A stretch of DNA of 64,000 nucleotides from Emydura subglobosa (taxonomy: Eukaryota; Chordata; Testudines; Chelidae): NCBI GenBank assembly GCA_007922225.1, contig ML679963.1:7411984-7475983 (forward strand), written 5' to 3'. The notes below the pieces were generated by a model that worked only from the letters and a program-made list of their open reading frames with translations, was not told where the DNA came from and ran no database searches. A program made the translations under genes and the position numbers. This document shows positions 54,825 to 64,000 of this stretch, in pieces (position 1 is the first letter of the stretch; each line of letters starts with the position of its first letter).

Positions 54825-55060
54825 GCTCTTGTGTTGCTGCTCCTGTGGTTAGAGCAGCAGACTTGGAATAAGGGCTTTTGGCTGTGCCACTGACTCACCA
54901 CGTGACCTTGGGCAAGTCACTTAACCTCTCTGAGCCTCAGTTTCCCCATCTGTGAATGGCTGTAAGAACATGTACCCCATGAGCTAATCACTGTTAGTTA
55001 AAGCAATCTGGGATAGCTGGATGAAACATGCTATGGAACTACAAAGTATTATTGTTGGGC
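54825..55060 (+). mobile_element. tRNA-derived SINE, well preserved body
   Basis: 'ctcctgtggttagagcagca' (A-box region), 'gtgccactgactcaccacgt', 'gaccttgggcaagtcactta', 'acctctctgagcctcagttt' and 'ccccatctgtgaatgg' are clear. The B-box segment is shortened. The 3' end is lost near 55030. Confidence 0.85.
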
Positions 55061-55064
55061 TATA

Positions 55065-55138
55065 TTCGTCCCTGGAGTAATCCTATTGACTTCAGTGGTA
55101 AATTTTATCCCATTAAATCTAATCAGGATCCATTCATA
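55065..55138. repeat. Hairpin-type element fragment
   Basis: 'cctggagtaatcctattgac' and 'ttcagtggtaaattttatcc' correspond to one arm of the hairpin class. Confidence 0.4.
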
Positions 55139-55144
55139 GTACAC

Positions 55145-55612
55145 TCCTTCACCAGTTTAATGAAACCTTATGGCAAAACCCTCGCTGGTTTATTTTCTCT
55201 CCTGACCCATGGGCATTTCCATGGGTTTGTTTTGCTGTATTAAGTGCTGTTTTTGGGGGTGTGGGTGAAGAGAAGTTTTTTCAGTGTTTCACCAATTTCT
55301 CTCATAACATTCTGACCAGATGTTCCCTTGTGCTGTGAATGTGAGCTGAAATTCATCCCTCCCTCTTTGCTCATGGTTGTCCTTTGTACATGGTTGTCCA
55401 TTTCTTAAGTGCATTTTGTATGTTTCATCTCCCTCTCCTCTGAGAGTCCTCTGCCTTTCCTGCCTGGCAGATGCAAAAGCCTTTGCGACTGCAGGCTGAG
55501 AGAGGGTGAAAATGAGCTGTCTCATTTCCCTGCCGCTCCAGACAGCCTGCAGGGCCATCCCATATGCTCTCACTCTGAGTTACTGAAGCTCTCATTTGTC
55601 AGCACATAGTGG
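55145..55612. other. Unassigned sequence
   Basis: Frames 55289-55573 (-) and 55409-55609 (+) overlap and are featureless. Confidence 0.4.
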
Positions 55613-55615
55613 CAA

Positions 55616-55868
55616 TCAGGCTTGGTCTACGCTTAGGGCAGCTGACAGGAGTTACGCAAGCTATGCAGAGTAGCTTGCGTAACTCCCATCGACTTCTTAT
55701 CTTTGGTTGTTTGCAGCGTCTTCACTGTGCTGCGCCACTTGAGGGGGTGGTTTTAACAAGTCAACTTCTGGATCGATTGAGTGGGTCTTCACTGACTGCT
55801 CGATTGATCTGGATAGATAGATCTGACGGCGGCAAATTTGCCACCGTCAGTGAAAATGTACCCTTAGA
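55616..55868. mobile_element. Non-autonomous DNA transposon with perfect inner hairpin
   Basis: Starts 'aggcttggtctacgcttagg'. 'gagttacgcaagcta' (55650) and 'tagcttgcgtaactcc' (55671) are perfect inverse copies around 'tgcagag'. 'gtcttcactgtgctgcgcca' and 'ctgacggcggcaaatttgcc' 'accgtcag' follow, the latter pair forming another hairpin. The end is near 'gtacccttag'. The 110-codon frame 55609-55941 lies inside the element and is not a gene. Confidence 0.65.
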
Positions 55869-55869
55869 G

Positions 55870-56188
55870 TTGGATGCAAACAGCCCCAGGAGAATTTTGT
55901 TCTTTGGCGAGCTTGAAAAACTGGTTCTCCAGCACTTTTAAGACATTCCCATAATTTAATGTAATTTGCCATTAGATTAATATCTGTTTGCTAATGACTT
56001 TGGTATATAACTGTCCCCCAACCTCGGCTTCTGCATGATGCTAATGCTCTGGAGGTTTCATAGGTAATGCATAATTTGCCCAACTGTTCTCTGAGTCAGC
56101 GGAACTGGCTGGATACAGTGACCTATAGGGCAGGTTCTTTACGGCTAAATAGGACATATCTGGGGGAAGAAAGGAGGGTAGGAGGCGG
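55870..56188. other. Unassigned sequence
   Basis: Short unique-looking stretch with 'aatgtaatttgccattagat' type AT-rich sequence. No feature. Confidence 0.4.
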
Positions 56189-56189
56189 T

Positions 56190-56335
56190 GCTGTTTTATG
56201 ATTAGCATTCAGGTGTCTGGGAGCCAGGACTCCTGGGTTCCACAACTGTCTTTGTCACTGACTCTTTTGTGATGTAACCTGTGTGCCTTGCTTTCTCTGA
56301 CTGTAAAATAGGGATATAATTAAAGTTTGTAAAGA
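56190..56335 (+). mobile_element. tRNA/CORE-type SINE, truncated
   Basis: 'catggattagcattc'-like head remnant near 56200, then 'gccaggactcctgggttcca', 'tgtcactgactcttttgtga' and 'tttctctgactgtaaaatag' in family order. Confidence 0.7.
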
Positions 56336-56339
56336 ACAA

Positions 56340-56570
56340 AATTGGTAGATAAGTATTACTATCCTGATGTTACAAATGTGGAGCCCAAGGCATAGAGAAG
56401 ATAAGGTTGAGGGTTATCAGTGTGATTAATTTTAATGGGACTTGAGTGTCCAAATCCCTAAAGTGAATTTCAAAATCTCAGCCCAGATGACTTATCCATG
56501 GTAAGACAGTGAAACAGAACTCGGGAGTTCTGACTTTTGGTACTTAGCTCTAGCTACTAGACCAAATAAA
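56340..56570 (+). mobile_element. MIR/CORE-SINE with short insertion
   Basis: 'tattactatcctgatgttac', 'gcccaaggcatagagaagat' and 'cagtgaaacagaactcggga' with 'tagctactagaccaaat' give MIR order. About 80 bases at 56412-56485 ('gattaattttaatgggactt' ... 'tttcaaaatctcagcc') are a hairpin-type fragment within it. Confidence 0.65.
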
Positions 56571-56574
56571 ATTA

Positions 56575-57655
56575 CACTGTATGATTTCCTGCATCACAAA
56601 CTGGAGCATTTAAATACCTAAAAATGTCCACTTTCTGCCTTTGAATGTTTCCATTGGAGCTGTAAAAATCTATACTGCTTATTTTGCATTGTTTTCCAGC
56701 TGTTCTGTGAGTGTTTTTTTTTTCTTTGTGCCACCATTTTACATGAGAAAGAAGTTAGACAGACAGGCTGGTAATGGACAAGAGCACTCATCTTTACTTT
56801 TTGGAAAATCAGCATAACCTTTGCCTTTCTTTAACTTCCTGGCGTCTCTCCAATGCTTCATTGACTTTACAAAAATTATGATCAGTAATACAGTAATGCT
56901 AACAAACTCTGATTCATGTCATCCAGTCTAGCTGGTTTGTGTTCAGTATTTCCAAGTGTTCCTTTACTGTACTTACTCCTTAACAAGAAATATAAAGAAG
57001 AGTGTCAACAAGCAAGTGATATAAAGAAGAGTCAACAAACAAAATGAGGATGGATCCTATAAAATAGCTGTTGATAAAGGTAAAGATCTTACCTACCTCG
57101 TGGAGGGTTTATTTTAAGTTTAAATTAATCCATGCCTGTAAAGTGGCTTGCGATTCCCTAATAGAAGTGCACAGGCTAATAAAGACAGATATTTAAATGG
57201 ATTTACAGTCACTCAACCATGTTTATCATCACTTCAAATTGTGTCCCTGTACACATTTAAACTTAGGGGCACATAAGGGAAAAGGAATAGATTTGTGGTT
57301 AAGATGTATCATCTCTGCAAAGACATCACTGAGTAACTGAAACAGGCTTCACAGCAGACTTTTTTCCAACTTTCAGCATGTTTTGGAAATATCTTAATAC
57401 CACAATCCCTTAGTGTTGTTTAAACCAAGACATACTATGAAGCCTTGTTGACGTATAACGTGTTGTACACATCCTGACTTTTTAAAATCTTCTGACCAGA
57501 AGCTTTCAATTATTCAGTCTTTTACTGCACTCAGACACGCTATGCGCCATGGACTGTAATTTAAATGTGTTGTCCCAGTCTCTTGTATCATGTTGACTAA
57601 CAGCTACCTTGGAAAGCAATCATTTACATTAGAACAAGCTGACTTGGTCTCTTGC
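56575..57655. other. Unassigned; 29-bp tandem at 56990-57047
   Basis: 'atataaagaagagtgtcaac' (56990) and 'atataaagaagagtcaacaa' (57019) start two adjacent 29-bp units. The part at 57100-57420 is unique-looking and AT-rich, and could contain conserved sequence. No gene supported. Confidence 0.45.
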
Positions 57656-57659
57656 TGAC

Positions 57660-57742
57660 ATGGGGCCTGATTTTTGAGACGTGCTGAGCACCTGAGTGAA
57701 ATCAATGGACTCTTTGGGCACTTGGAATATTGGCCCTGTGTT
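57660..57742. repeat. Hairpin-type 'ggggcctgatttttgagacg' element
   Basis: 'ggggcctgatttttgagacg' and 'tgctgagcacctgagtgaaa' are answered by 'tttgggcacttggaatattg' before 'gccctg'. A diverged member of the hairpin class. Confidence 0.55.
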
Positions 57743-57937
57743 CTTCACATATAAAGGAACATACCTTATGGATGCCTTAAGGCTCCTCCCAGAGGGTGAC
57801 GTTCACTCCTGTGCAGGGGGCTAGTGCAAGGGTTATGCACAAATTAGGCCCTCAAAAAAAGGGTGCATGGGCCTTGAGCTGGGTCTGTGGATTTTAACCA
57901 CACGTGGAAAGAGAAGACCTTTCTAAAGTAAAATTAG

Positions 57938-58030
57938 ACTGTAAGCACTTCAGAGCAGGGATCTTGTCTTATTTTTGTACCTCTGTCACAATGTAAATAA
58001 TTGGTTATCTGAGCACTGATAGTATTAGGC
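57938..58030 (+). mobile_element. Turtle-type SINE 3' tail, degraded
   Basis: 'ttagactgtaagcacttcag', 'agcagggatcttgtcttatt' and 'tttgtacctctgtcacaatg' match the tail region of the SINE family. Confidence 0.7.
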
Positions 58031-58039
58031 ATGCTGCAA

Positions 58040-58145
58040 TTCATAGATTCCAGAGCCAGAAGCGATCTAGTCCGATCTCTTGTATAGCCCAGGCCAGAGA
58101 AGTTTCACAGAATAATTCCCCCCTGCAATACCATACAGGTTAGAG
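58040..58145 (-). mobile_element. CR1 LINE 3' end, reverse orientation
   Basis: 'ttcatagattccagagccag', 'aagcgatctagtccgatctc' and 'ttgtatagcccaggccagag' are the reverse complement of a CR1 3' UTR with its 'ctatga' type tail at the left. Confidence 0.75.
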
Positions 58146-58241
58146 AGGTCGTGAGGGGGATTTGTTTTACCCTACCTCAATTTACTAAATTACCTTTTCA
58201 GTCACATCAGGCATAGCATCTTTTAAACAAGGCTAAATTAC

Positions 58242-58395
58242 ATCATAAGAATGTAAGAATGGCCATATTGGGTCAGACCCATGGTCCATCTAGCCCAGTA
58301 TCCTGTTTTCCAGTGGTGGCCAATGCCAGCTGTTTCTGAGGGAATGAATAGAACACGTAATCATCAAGTGATCCATCCATCCATCACTTACTGCT
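58242..58395 (-). mobile_element. CR1 LINE 3' end with octamer tail, reverse orientation
   Basis: 'cataagaatgtaagaatggc' is the complement of a CR1 'cttatgtt'-type octamer tail. 'catattgggtcagacccatg', 'gtccatctagcccagtatcc' and 'tccagtggtggccaatgcca' continue the family in reverse. It is a different subfamily from 58040-58145. The frame at its right edge is broken by a (CCAT)n stretch. Confidence 0.85.
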
Positions 58396-58557
58396 ATTTT
58401 CAAAGGATGCTAAATTAGATGCACACAAAGACAAAGAATATCAACTGACTTTAAGATACATTATTTAAAATGAAGAGTTTACAACTGGGCCCCTTTTTAC
58501 AGACACAAGGCTCATGAACATTTTTTAAAAATTCAGAAAAGGTGCTTCACTTTAAGC

Positions 58558-58690
58558 ATATGCTACAGTCTCATTGACTGCACTGAAACTTAAACACGTG
58601 CTTAAGCCCTCTTCCTGAACAGGAATGCTTTCCTTAGTTGAGGGCTAAATGATGAAGTCAATGGGAGTTGTGTCCTAGTAAGGAATGTGT
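58558..58690. repeat. Hairpin-type elements, 'acgtgcttaagccct' group
   Basis: 'gtctcattgactgcactgaa' and 'cacgtgcttaagccctcttc' 'ctgaacaggaatgctttcc' are typical of a short hairpin group. 'gatgaagtcaatgggagttg' follows from another arm. Confidence 0.5.
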
Positions 58691-58699
58691 CAATCCTGA

Positions 58700-59982
58700 G
58701 GTCTCAGTCCTTCAAGTTGTTCCATGTGCGCAGACTGTGGCCACAAATGTGGAGAGTAGAGGTTTAGTAAGGACATGGGATTTGGCCGAGTGTATGAAGA
58801 CACATGTATGGTAATAGATTGGTAAAAGATGATTCTCAGCAGTGGCTAGTGTGGTCTGAATGTACCATAGAGTGACATACTCGTATGCATTTTGCCATGC
58901 AGTGTAAAGCAAGCGGTAGATTTTCCTTGTCCAAAAAGCAGACTAATGCCCAATCAGTGGAGGTTGCTTCCTCGTTCTTTGTGTGGCTCTTGGTGCTTAA
59001 AATTTCATCTGTCCTGTAGGATGAATTCCATTGAAAACCACTTGAGTTCTGGTAAGCAAGCAACCAAAAAAGACACATTCTTCTACAGAATTTTTGGAAT
59101 ATTGAAGTTCTAAGACTATGACAGCTGTATTTTTGTCTTTACAAAGCTGTTCTTTATAATAAGCTGCCATGTTTTTGAATGGCCTTCCTTGTGACTCGGC
59201 GGGTAATCAGAATAGCACACAAGAAGATCTCCTGCAGAATTCCCACAGAGTTTGACCACAAGTGTTGCTAGGGTCACTGTTAGATTCCTGTTGTTCCCTG
59301 GTCAGAGGTTAATAATCAATTCATGAAGAAGAGGCTTCCACCAATTCAGATTATTTCTGAAATGGGCTTAAAGCAACATTATTATTACTTTTTCCTCTCG
59401 CACCAACATCGGGAGAGCATAAATAATTACCATGTGTTGGCTTATAATGTGAAATGAGATGATACAGTCAATCTAGAAGGTGGGAGCGCCAATGTGATAT
59501 TTTGTTATTGTATGACTTGAGAGATCAAAGTGTTTGTAGCACTCTGTGTAGTTACTACATCACAGCTGATATCCGGGCTCACCACTGGCTTTCTTTCTTT
59601 CTTTTTGGAAACATCTGTAATAGGTATTTTTATGTAATCAGCACATTAGTTTCTCTGGACTGCATTCAATCTTCCTTAGCAACTGTCTTGGTAGTTTAAA
59701 ATAAAATATAAGTGTGAAGGGGGGCCAGGGCCAGAATGTAACATTGAAAACATACGTTTCCTCACCGGTTACCAAGATTTCTCTGACAAAAGAATTCCAT
59801 TCTCACTTGCAATTATGCACCATGGTACTTTGCTGTTTTCTGGAATCAGATAATTAGATGGTGAAACAGGACAGGCCTCTTAGTAATTGGAACATGTTCA
59901 ACAGCTTAACAACCAAACATACAGGCCTGGGTTCCATCTACAGTTACATGACTTAATGTCTTGTAACGAACAATGGGAAAGA
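58700..59982. other. Unassigned; TTTC repeat at about 59589-59606
   Basis: About 1.3 kb without named repeat. The frames 58712-59113 on both strands are featureless. Confidence 0.4.
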
Positions 59983-59984
59983 AA

Positions 59985-60180
59985 TATCGTCTAGTGGCTA
60001 ATGCAAGGAAATGGAAGACGAGATCTGGGTTTCGTTCCTGGCTTTGCCTGAGATCACAGAGTGAATCTGTATCAAGTCCTTTAAACTTTTTGCCCATGTG
60101 CAAAATACTTACGAGATGTAATGTTTGTCAGTTTTCAAGCCCTTTTCAATTTTCAGATAGAAGGTGCAAAGTATAGGCTC
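59985..60180 (+). mobile_element. tRNA-derived SINE, diverged
   Basis: 'atcgtctagtggctaatgca' (A-box region), 'atctgggtttcgttcctggc' (B-box region) and 'tcctttaaactttttgccca' with 'tgtgcaaaatacttacgaga' keep family order. The 3' tail is not seen. Confidence 0.75.
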
Positions 60181-60182
60181 GG

Positions 60183-60260
60183 CCCTGTAAGATGCTGAGT
60201 GCCGCTTGGTAAGTGCCTCTTAACTCTCATTGAAATTACCATCAGGATCTCTGTTCTCTT
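60183..60260. repeat. Hairpin-type element fragment
   Basis: 'ccctgtaagatgctgagtgc' and 'cctcttaactctcattgaaa' with 'caggatctc' at the right are arms of a short hairpin element. Confidence 0.45.
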
Positions 60261-60364
60261 CTATGAAGCCTAAAAAAAACTTGACAAAGGTTAGGCTGCT
60301 GGTACAGTGAGACCACTGTATCATTCTGACAGCACTGTTGCAATGTTTCCCTGTCAGACTGTTT

Positions 60365-60545
60365 GTATCCATCTGTTGTCTGGTATCCTATATTTATAGA
60401 TTGTTAGGTGTTTGGGATAGGGAATGTCTTTTTGTTCTGTGTTTGTACAGTACCTAGCACAGTGGGATCCTGGTTCACGACTGGGGCTCCTAGGTGCTAT
60501 GATAATACAAATTAATAATAATACACAAGTAATAATTTTAGGTCC
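60365..60545 (+). mobile_element. Turtle-type SINE 3' tail, best preserved copy
   Basis: 'ttgggatagggaatgtcttt', 'ttgttctgtgtttgtacagt', 'acctagcacagtgggatcct', 'ggttcacgactggggctcct' and 'aggtgctatgataatacaaa' make the clearest copy of the diagnostic tail in the window, ending in an ATAATA-rich tract. No head is present. Confidence 0.9.
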
Positions 60546-60549
60546 CATT

Positions 60550-61372
60550 GCTGCAGTTAGTTCAGTGGGGGGAGGGGCGGCAGGGGTCCTCCAACCTGAT
60601 TCTAGTTGCAGGATCTGGATCTGGGTTTGGAAAAGCAACAAATTAGTTTAGATTGGGTTTAGGGCAACAGCGTGAGGAGAGATTAACCACAAAAATACAA
60701 AATCCAAACAGGACCTTCTTTCTCAAAGAACTATTTGAAAAGTGACCCATATATTCAGCCTAAACCAGCAACATTAACAAGACCAAATGCTCTTGTTTTT
60801 GTAGCTTAGATGGATGACTAATTGACAAACCTGATGGAATGTGAGAAATGAAAAAATCCCAGCATGGTAAATTCAGAAAGCAGGAGGAATTTCAGGAGAG
60901 GAATAATCTGTGAAATGTCATAGTTCAAGTGTTTCTGGCTTTACCGTTTGCCCAGTAATAAGTGCTTTCCCATGTTGAAAACTTTGTTTTCAGTAAGCAC
61001 ATCTTTCTCCAAAGATGTGTGCAGGGTACAGCTCGTATTGGTCAAGGCTAGGTGCTTTCGTGTAGGACTCAGTAAACACTGGCTGACCTATCAGATGCAG
61101 GGTGAGGACCTAGTTTAGACTGCTATCTGCACTGATGACTGGAACAACTTTTCAACAAAACATCCTTCTTACTTTCCCTGCATGCACCTGATTTTCAAAG
61201 CCCTGCTGTTAACCTGCTACACTGACCCAGAACAGAGGAAAGGTTTGTTGAGAGTGGGGTGGGTGGGCAGGTTAGTTGAGAGCAGAATTTGATTCAGTTA
61301 CAATGTGATACCAGACGTTCTACTGATATTCCTCATGAGTCATATTGGCACCTCCCTGTCCTTGCATATTAT
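60550..61372. other. Unassigned sequence
   Basis: No gene or named repeat. Confidence 0.4.
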
Positions 61373-61374
61373 GT

Positions 61375-61545
61375 TTGGAGAGGCAAGTGACCCGTAGTTG
61401 GGAGATCCCGGGTTCTGTTTCCCGCCTTGTCATTGGGTGAGTCATTTTTCCCCTCTCCATGCTTCTGCTTCCTCATCTGTACAATAGGAATGAAGTATAA
61501 TTTATTTTATTACTATACAGCATCTTGGATGGATTGATGGAAATT
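61375..61545 (+). mobile_element. tRNA-derived SINE, 5' part
   Basis: 'gagatcccgggttctgtttc' (B-box region), 'cattgggtgagtcatttttc' and 'tcctcatctgtacaatagga' keep family order. It ends in an AT-rich stretch. Confidence 0.7.
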
Positions 61546-61549
61546 CTGT

Positions 61550-61878
61550 TTACAGTAACCTCAGGCTAACGGCATATAAGGTTGCTACCCCCTTCCCCAC
61601 ACGACCCACCCATCTTGCCCCTATACACTGACTGCTAGCTGCATGGGAACCCACAGCTCCCTACAACCACCAGCCTTGGAGAAATAGGAGTATCGCATTT
61701 GTCATTGGATACCAAACACAGAAAGACCCCCACTACCCTGAATCCGGTGTTGGAATATGCATCCCTCACCAATGTGGAACGTGTCACACAACTCCAGTAG
61801 CTTTCGAGGCAGAACATTCTAGATGTCAGGGCCAGGCCACAAGTGGCCAGCGTGCACTGGTCAATTACCAAGCTGTGG
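61550..61878. other. Unassigned, may belong to the repeat downstream
   Basis: Moderately GC-rich, with a 78-codon minus-strand frame 61635-61871 of no recognisable type. It may be the flank of the LTR- or satellite-like sequence that follows. Confidence 0.35.
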
Positions 61879-61879
61879 T

Positions 61880-62260
61880 TAGGAGACTTAGCGGAGTCAG
61901 GGTCCAGCTGGGTGAGAATATTAGGAAGTCAGGGTCAGGTACTGAGTTGCAGGTAGAAGATGTGTAATAGAGTTGGGGTTGGGCCAGTCAGGATACCAGG
62001 AAATCAGGGTCAGGCACCAGATTACAGACAGGAAGCAAGTAGTGGAGTTCGGGACGAACAGGAGCTGGAATCTAAGGTTCACAGCAATACAAGGTCTGGA
62101 GCAGAAGCAGGCAGTCTGCATAGCTGCTCAGACAGTTCCTTGTAATGATTTCCTGACATATATACTGGCTTGGGCCAATCAGTAGGCTGCGAGAGGGGGG
62201 CTGCCATGCAGGCTCCAGTGGGTGGAATTTCCTGCAATGTCTAGCTTCACAGGGTCACCC
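61880..62260. repeat. 75-bp-period tandem repeat and flank, satellite- or LTR-like
   Basis: 'gtcagggtcaggtactgagt' (61928) and 'atcagggtcaggcaccagat' (62003) begin related units 75 bp apart. They share 'tgcaggtagaag' against 'tacagacaggaag', and 'gtaatagagttggggt' against 'gtagtggagttcggga'. 'cttgggccaatcagtaggct' and 'tgcaggctccagtgg' follow. Such 'agtcagggtcagg' blocks are common in turtle DNA. Only two units are clear here. Confidence 0.6.
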
Positions 62261-62269
62261 TGTGGAACC

Positions 62270-62750
62270 CCAGCCTGAGCGCTGAGTGGTAATGTGTAAG
62301 TGTTGGTAGCCCAGAACCGCCGTGGTCCCAGGTTCTCATCCAAAAGGTGCTTCCACTAGAGTCCTTATGCTGCATGTTCTGATGTCCTATCTGTGTTGCA
62401 AACATAGCAGGATTGAAGGGACCAGTCATTACTTGGTTAAATGGTACATGGCTGTTCATATTTGGGGATACAGTTATAACATGGGTATATCCCATCTGTG
62501 TTGCAATACAAAACCATATGTAACTGTACTGGAGGACAATCATGTAGTAATAGCGTCCCCGTCCCCCGAACATCACTGTTATAGAGTAGACGTGTTCTCA
62601 GTTTGAACCATGTTTACAATGAGTTTATGCATGGTTCCCTAATGCAGTTAAGAGCTTAGTGGAAATGGGGCACAGTGTGTATTATTACACTAGGATTAGG
62701 CATTCCTCTGAGAAGGGAGTGGATGAACACTTATAAACAAAGATCCATTT
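62270..62750. other. Unassigned sequence
   Basis: 'ctatctgtgttgcaaacata' (62387) and 'ccatctgtgttgcaatacaa' (62491) are a loose direct repeat about 104 bp apart. Frames at 62247-62606 on both strands overlap and are featureless. Confidence 0.4.
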
Positions 62751-62754
62751 TTCA

Positions 62755-63035
62755 TTGAGAAGGAGGATGGTCTTGTGGTTAAGGAACTGAACTGGGCCTC
62801 CAAAAAGAGGGATTCAGTTCCATGCCCTGTCACAGACTTCTTAGGTGACTTTGGGCAAGTCATTTGATCTCTGTGCCTCTCTGCCTCTGTTCCTTAACTA
62901 TAAAATGGGAAAGTGCTGTTCGTTACTCCAACTCCCTCTTTGTCTTGTTCATTTAGATTGTAAACTCTTGGGAGCGGGGACAGCCTTTCACTATGTGTAA
63001 ATACAATGCCTCACAATGAGTCCCTCTACCATAAT
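62755..63035 (+). mobile_element. Near full-length turtle-type tRNA SINE
   Basis: Head 'gatggtcttgtggttaagga' with B-box-like GATTCAGTTCC (62811-62821). Body 'ctgtcacagacttcttaggt', 'gactttgggcaagtcatttg' and 'ctctgcctctgttccttaac'. Tail 'gtcttgttcatttagattgt', 'aaactcttgggagcggggac' and a shortened end before 'ataatacaaat'. It is the second near complete copy in the window. Confidence 0.85.
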
Positions 63036-63039
63036 ACAA

Positions 63040-63640
63040 ATAATTTATAAGAATACAAATATGTCTTTAGTAATTACACACACAGAAAAAAGGGAGGCAT
63101 GCAGGCACTCCAGAATGCTTACTAACAGAGGCATCTGTGGCCCCTCAGACATATTTAGAAGCTGTGACGAAACAGGGCAGTGTTTTGAAAAGAGATTTCA
63201 AACAGAAGTGCAAAATTTAGTGCATCCCATTAATGTTTCTGTTGAGCTTAGTACAGTTCCCTGGAGGAACCTCTACTGCGTAATTATTGTTCTCTGCCTG
63301 GATACTGGGCTATTCTATGTAGCCTATTAAATTTCTTAGAATAACTCAAGGTGTAAAAGCCTGCAGCTTTATTGCTAACATGGATTGGGTAGTATAAGGA
63401 ACATAACTTTCATGTATAATACATACACATGGTAATCAAACAGTTATGCATGGGTAACTTTAGGAGGCTATTGCTCTGCCTAATGTTTTGAATCTGATTA
63501 CATGATGTTTTGCTAAGAGCCTCCTGACATTTTTATTTTAAAATAATTTGATTTGGGTTTTTTGTAATTAAATATAATTTCTGGAACAGTTGTCTTGAAA
63601 TCTCCACCTGCCAATTAAGAAAAAGCCATTGTAAATGTAT
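63040..63640. other. Unassigned; frame 63016-63330
   Basis: A 104-codon plus-strand frame starts inside the SINE end. It has no recognisable domain and is probably chance. Confidence 0.35.
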
Positions 63641-63644
63641 GATG

Positions 63645-63716
63645 TTATGGACCAAATTTGTCCTGGGTATAACTCTATTAATCAATGGAGTTAATCCAGA
63701 GATGAATTTGGCCCTT
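63645..63716. repeat. Hairpin-type 'ccaaatttgtcc...gatgaatttgg' element
   Basis: 'gaccaaatttgtcctgggta' on the left and 'ccagagatgaatttggccct' on the right are inverse, around 'ctattaatcaatggagtta'. A well preserved small palindromic element. Confidence 0.65.
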
Positions 63717-63899
63717 TCTCTCCAAAGGAGAGGCTGCAGCTATATAATCTCTTTATGGTTTTAAAGTGAATGTTAATCTTGGATTTGCCGGCTTTCCCCA
63801 GTGTTTGATTTGCCATGTTTGCAAAGTGTTTATCTGCTGTTCTGAAATTGTATGAGTTGGCTTTACTTCTTTTCTCTGTTTAGAGAGACATTTAACTAT

Positions 63900-64000
63900 T
63901 TAGAAATAATAAAACTGCAGTTGGAGATTTTGAATGGTTTTATTTCGATTGTAATTCTTTGGGGCAGAAAATGCCTTAATTGTTGTTTATTTAGATTGTA
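63900..64000 (+). mobile_element. Probable SINE 3' tail cut by the window end
   Basis: 'gattgtaattctttggggca' and 'gaaaatgcctt' followed by 'tatttagattgta' at the very end are tail words of the turtle-type SINE. The copy runs off the window. Confidence 0.5.

Noticed and set aside
55609..55941. 110-codon open frame (+)
   Set aside because: It lies within a non-autonomous DNA transposon and reads its hairpins.
1..64000. CRISPR arrays, operons, prophage or other prokaryotic systems
   Set aside because: Gene density, repeat content and the SINE/LINE complement are those of a vertebrate nuclear genome. No array-like regular repeats exist.
1..64000. Endogenous retrovirus or full LTR pair
   Set aside because: No pair of long terminal repeats, primer-binding site or gag/pol frame was recognised. 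The 61.9-62.3 kb repeat is only possibly LTR-like.

Overview
The window looks like non-coding nuclear DNA from a reptile, most likely a turtle (Testudines). The main clue is a tRNA-headed SINE with a 3' tail of the type '...acctagcacaatggg...' followed by 'tggt-cc-tgactgggg' and an AT-rich end. This tail occurs at about 16.4, 38.3 and 60.5 kb on the plus strand and at 20.2 kb on the minus strand. It sits with CR1 3' ends (including copies with 'cttatgtt'-type octamer tails), MIR/CORE-SINE copies, and many short non-autonomous DNA transposons whose ends read 'cttgtctacact / gtagaccaggcct'. There is no bacterial gene density, no L1/Alu-type content and no operon layout. The species assignment rests on recognising repeat families by eye, without a database search.

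I found no protein-coding gene, exon pair, rRNA or tRNA gene that I can support. The longest open frames (up to 185 codons) are isolated, lack recognisable domains, and often lie inside repeats or GC-rich sequence where stop codons are rare. The window is therefore most simply part of a long intron or an intergenic region.

Layout: 0-5 kb holds a CR1 end, three 'gtctacact' transposons and a conserved-element candidate (3.25-3.68 kb). 5-13 kb holds another such transposon, a candidate regulatory block at 6.0-6.3 kb, an AT-rich transposon, an antisense L2/CR1-group reverse transcriptase relic (7.9-8.5 kb), MIRs and a CR1 end. 13-27 kb holds SINEs, the best regulatory candidate (18.0-18.7 kb), a minus-strand RTE-like relic (23.8-24.2 kb) and a 5S-rRNA-headed SINE (24.7 kb). 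27.8-29.3 kb is a MIR cluster around a GC-rich block with a roughly 170-bp tandem repeat. 29-41 kb holds a near full-length SINE, a (TG)n tract, a hAT-like element nested in a CR1 with its target duplication, paired MIRs and a long T/A homopolymer block. 42-52 kb holds two more LINE reverse transcriptase relics and a second hAT-like element flanked by an exact 8-bp duplication. 52.7-53.1 kb is another regulatory candidate. 54-64 kb is SINE-rich, with two CR1 minus-strand ends and a 75-bp-period repeat at 61.9-62.1 kb.

The most informative observations are the nested transposon insertions with visible target-site duplications, the cluster of homeodomain/POU-motif-rich unique blocks, and the GC-rich tandem block. 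None of these proves a new system. I did not find convincing evidence of a previously undescribed gene system here.
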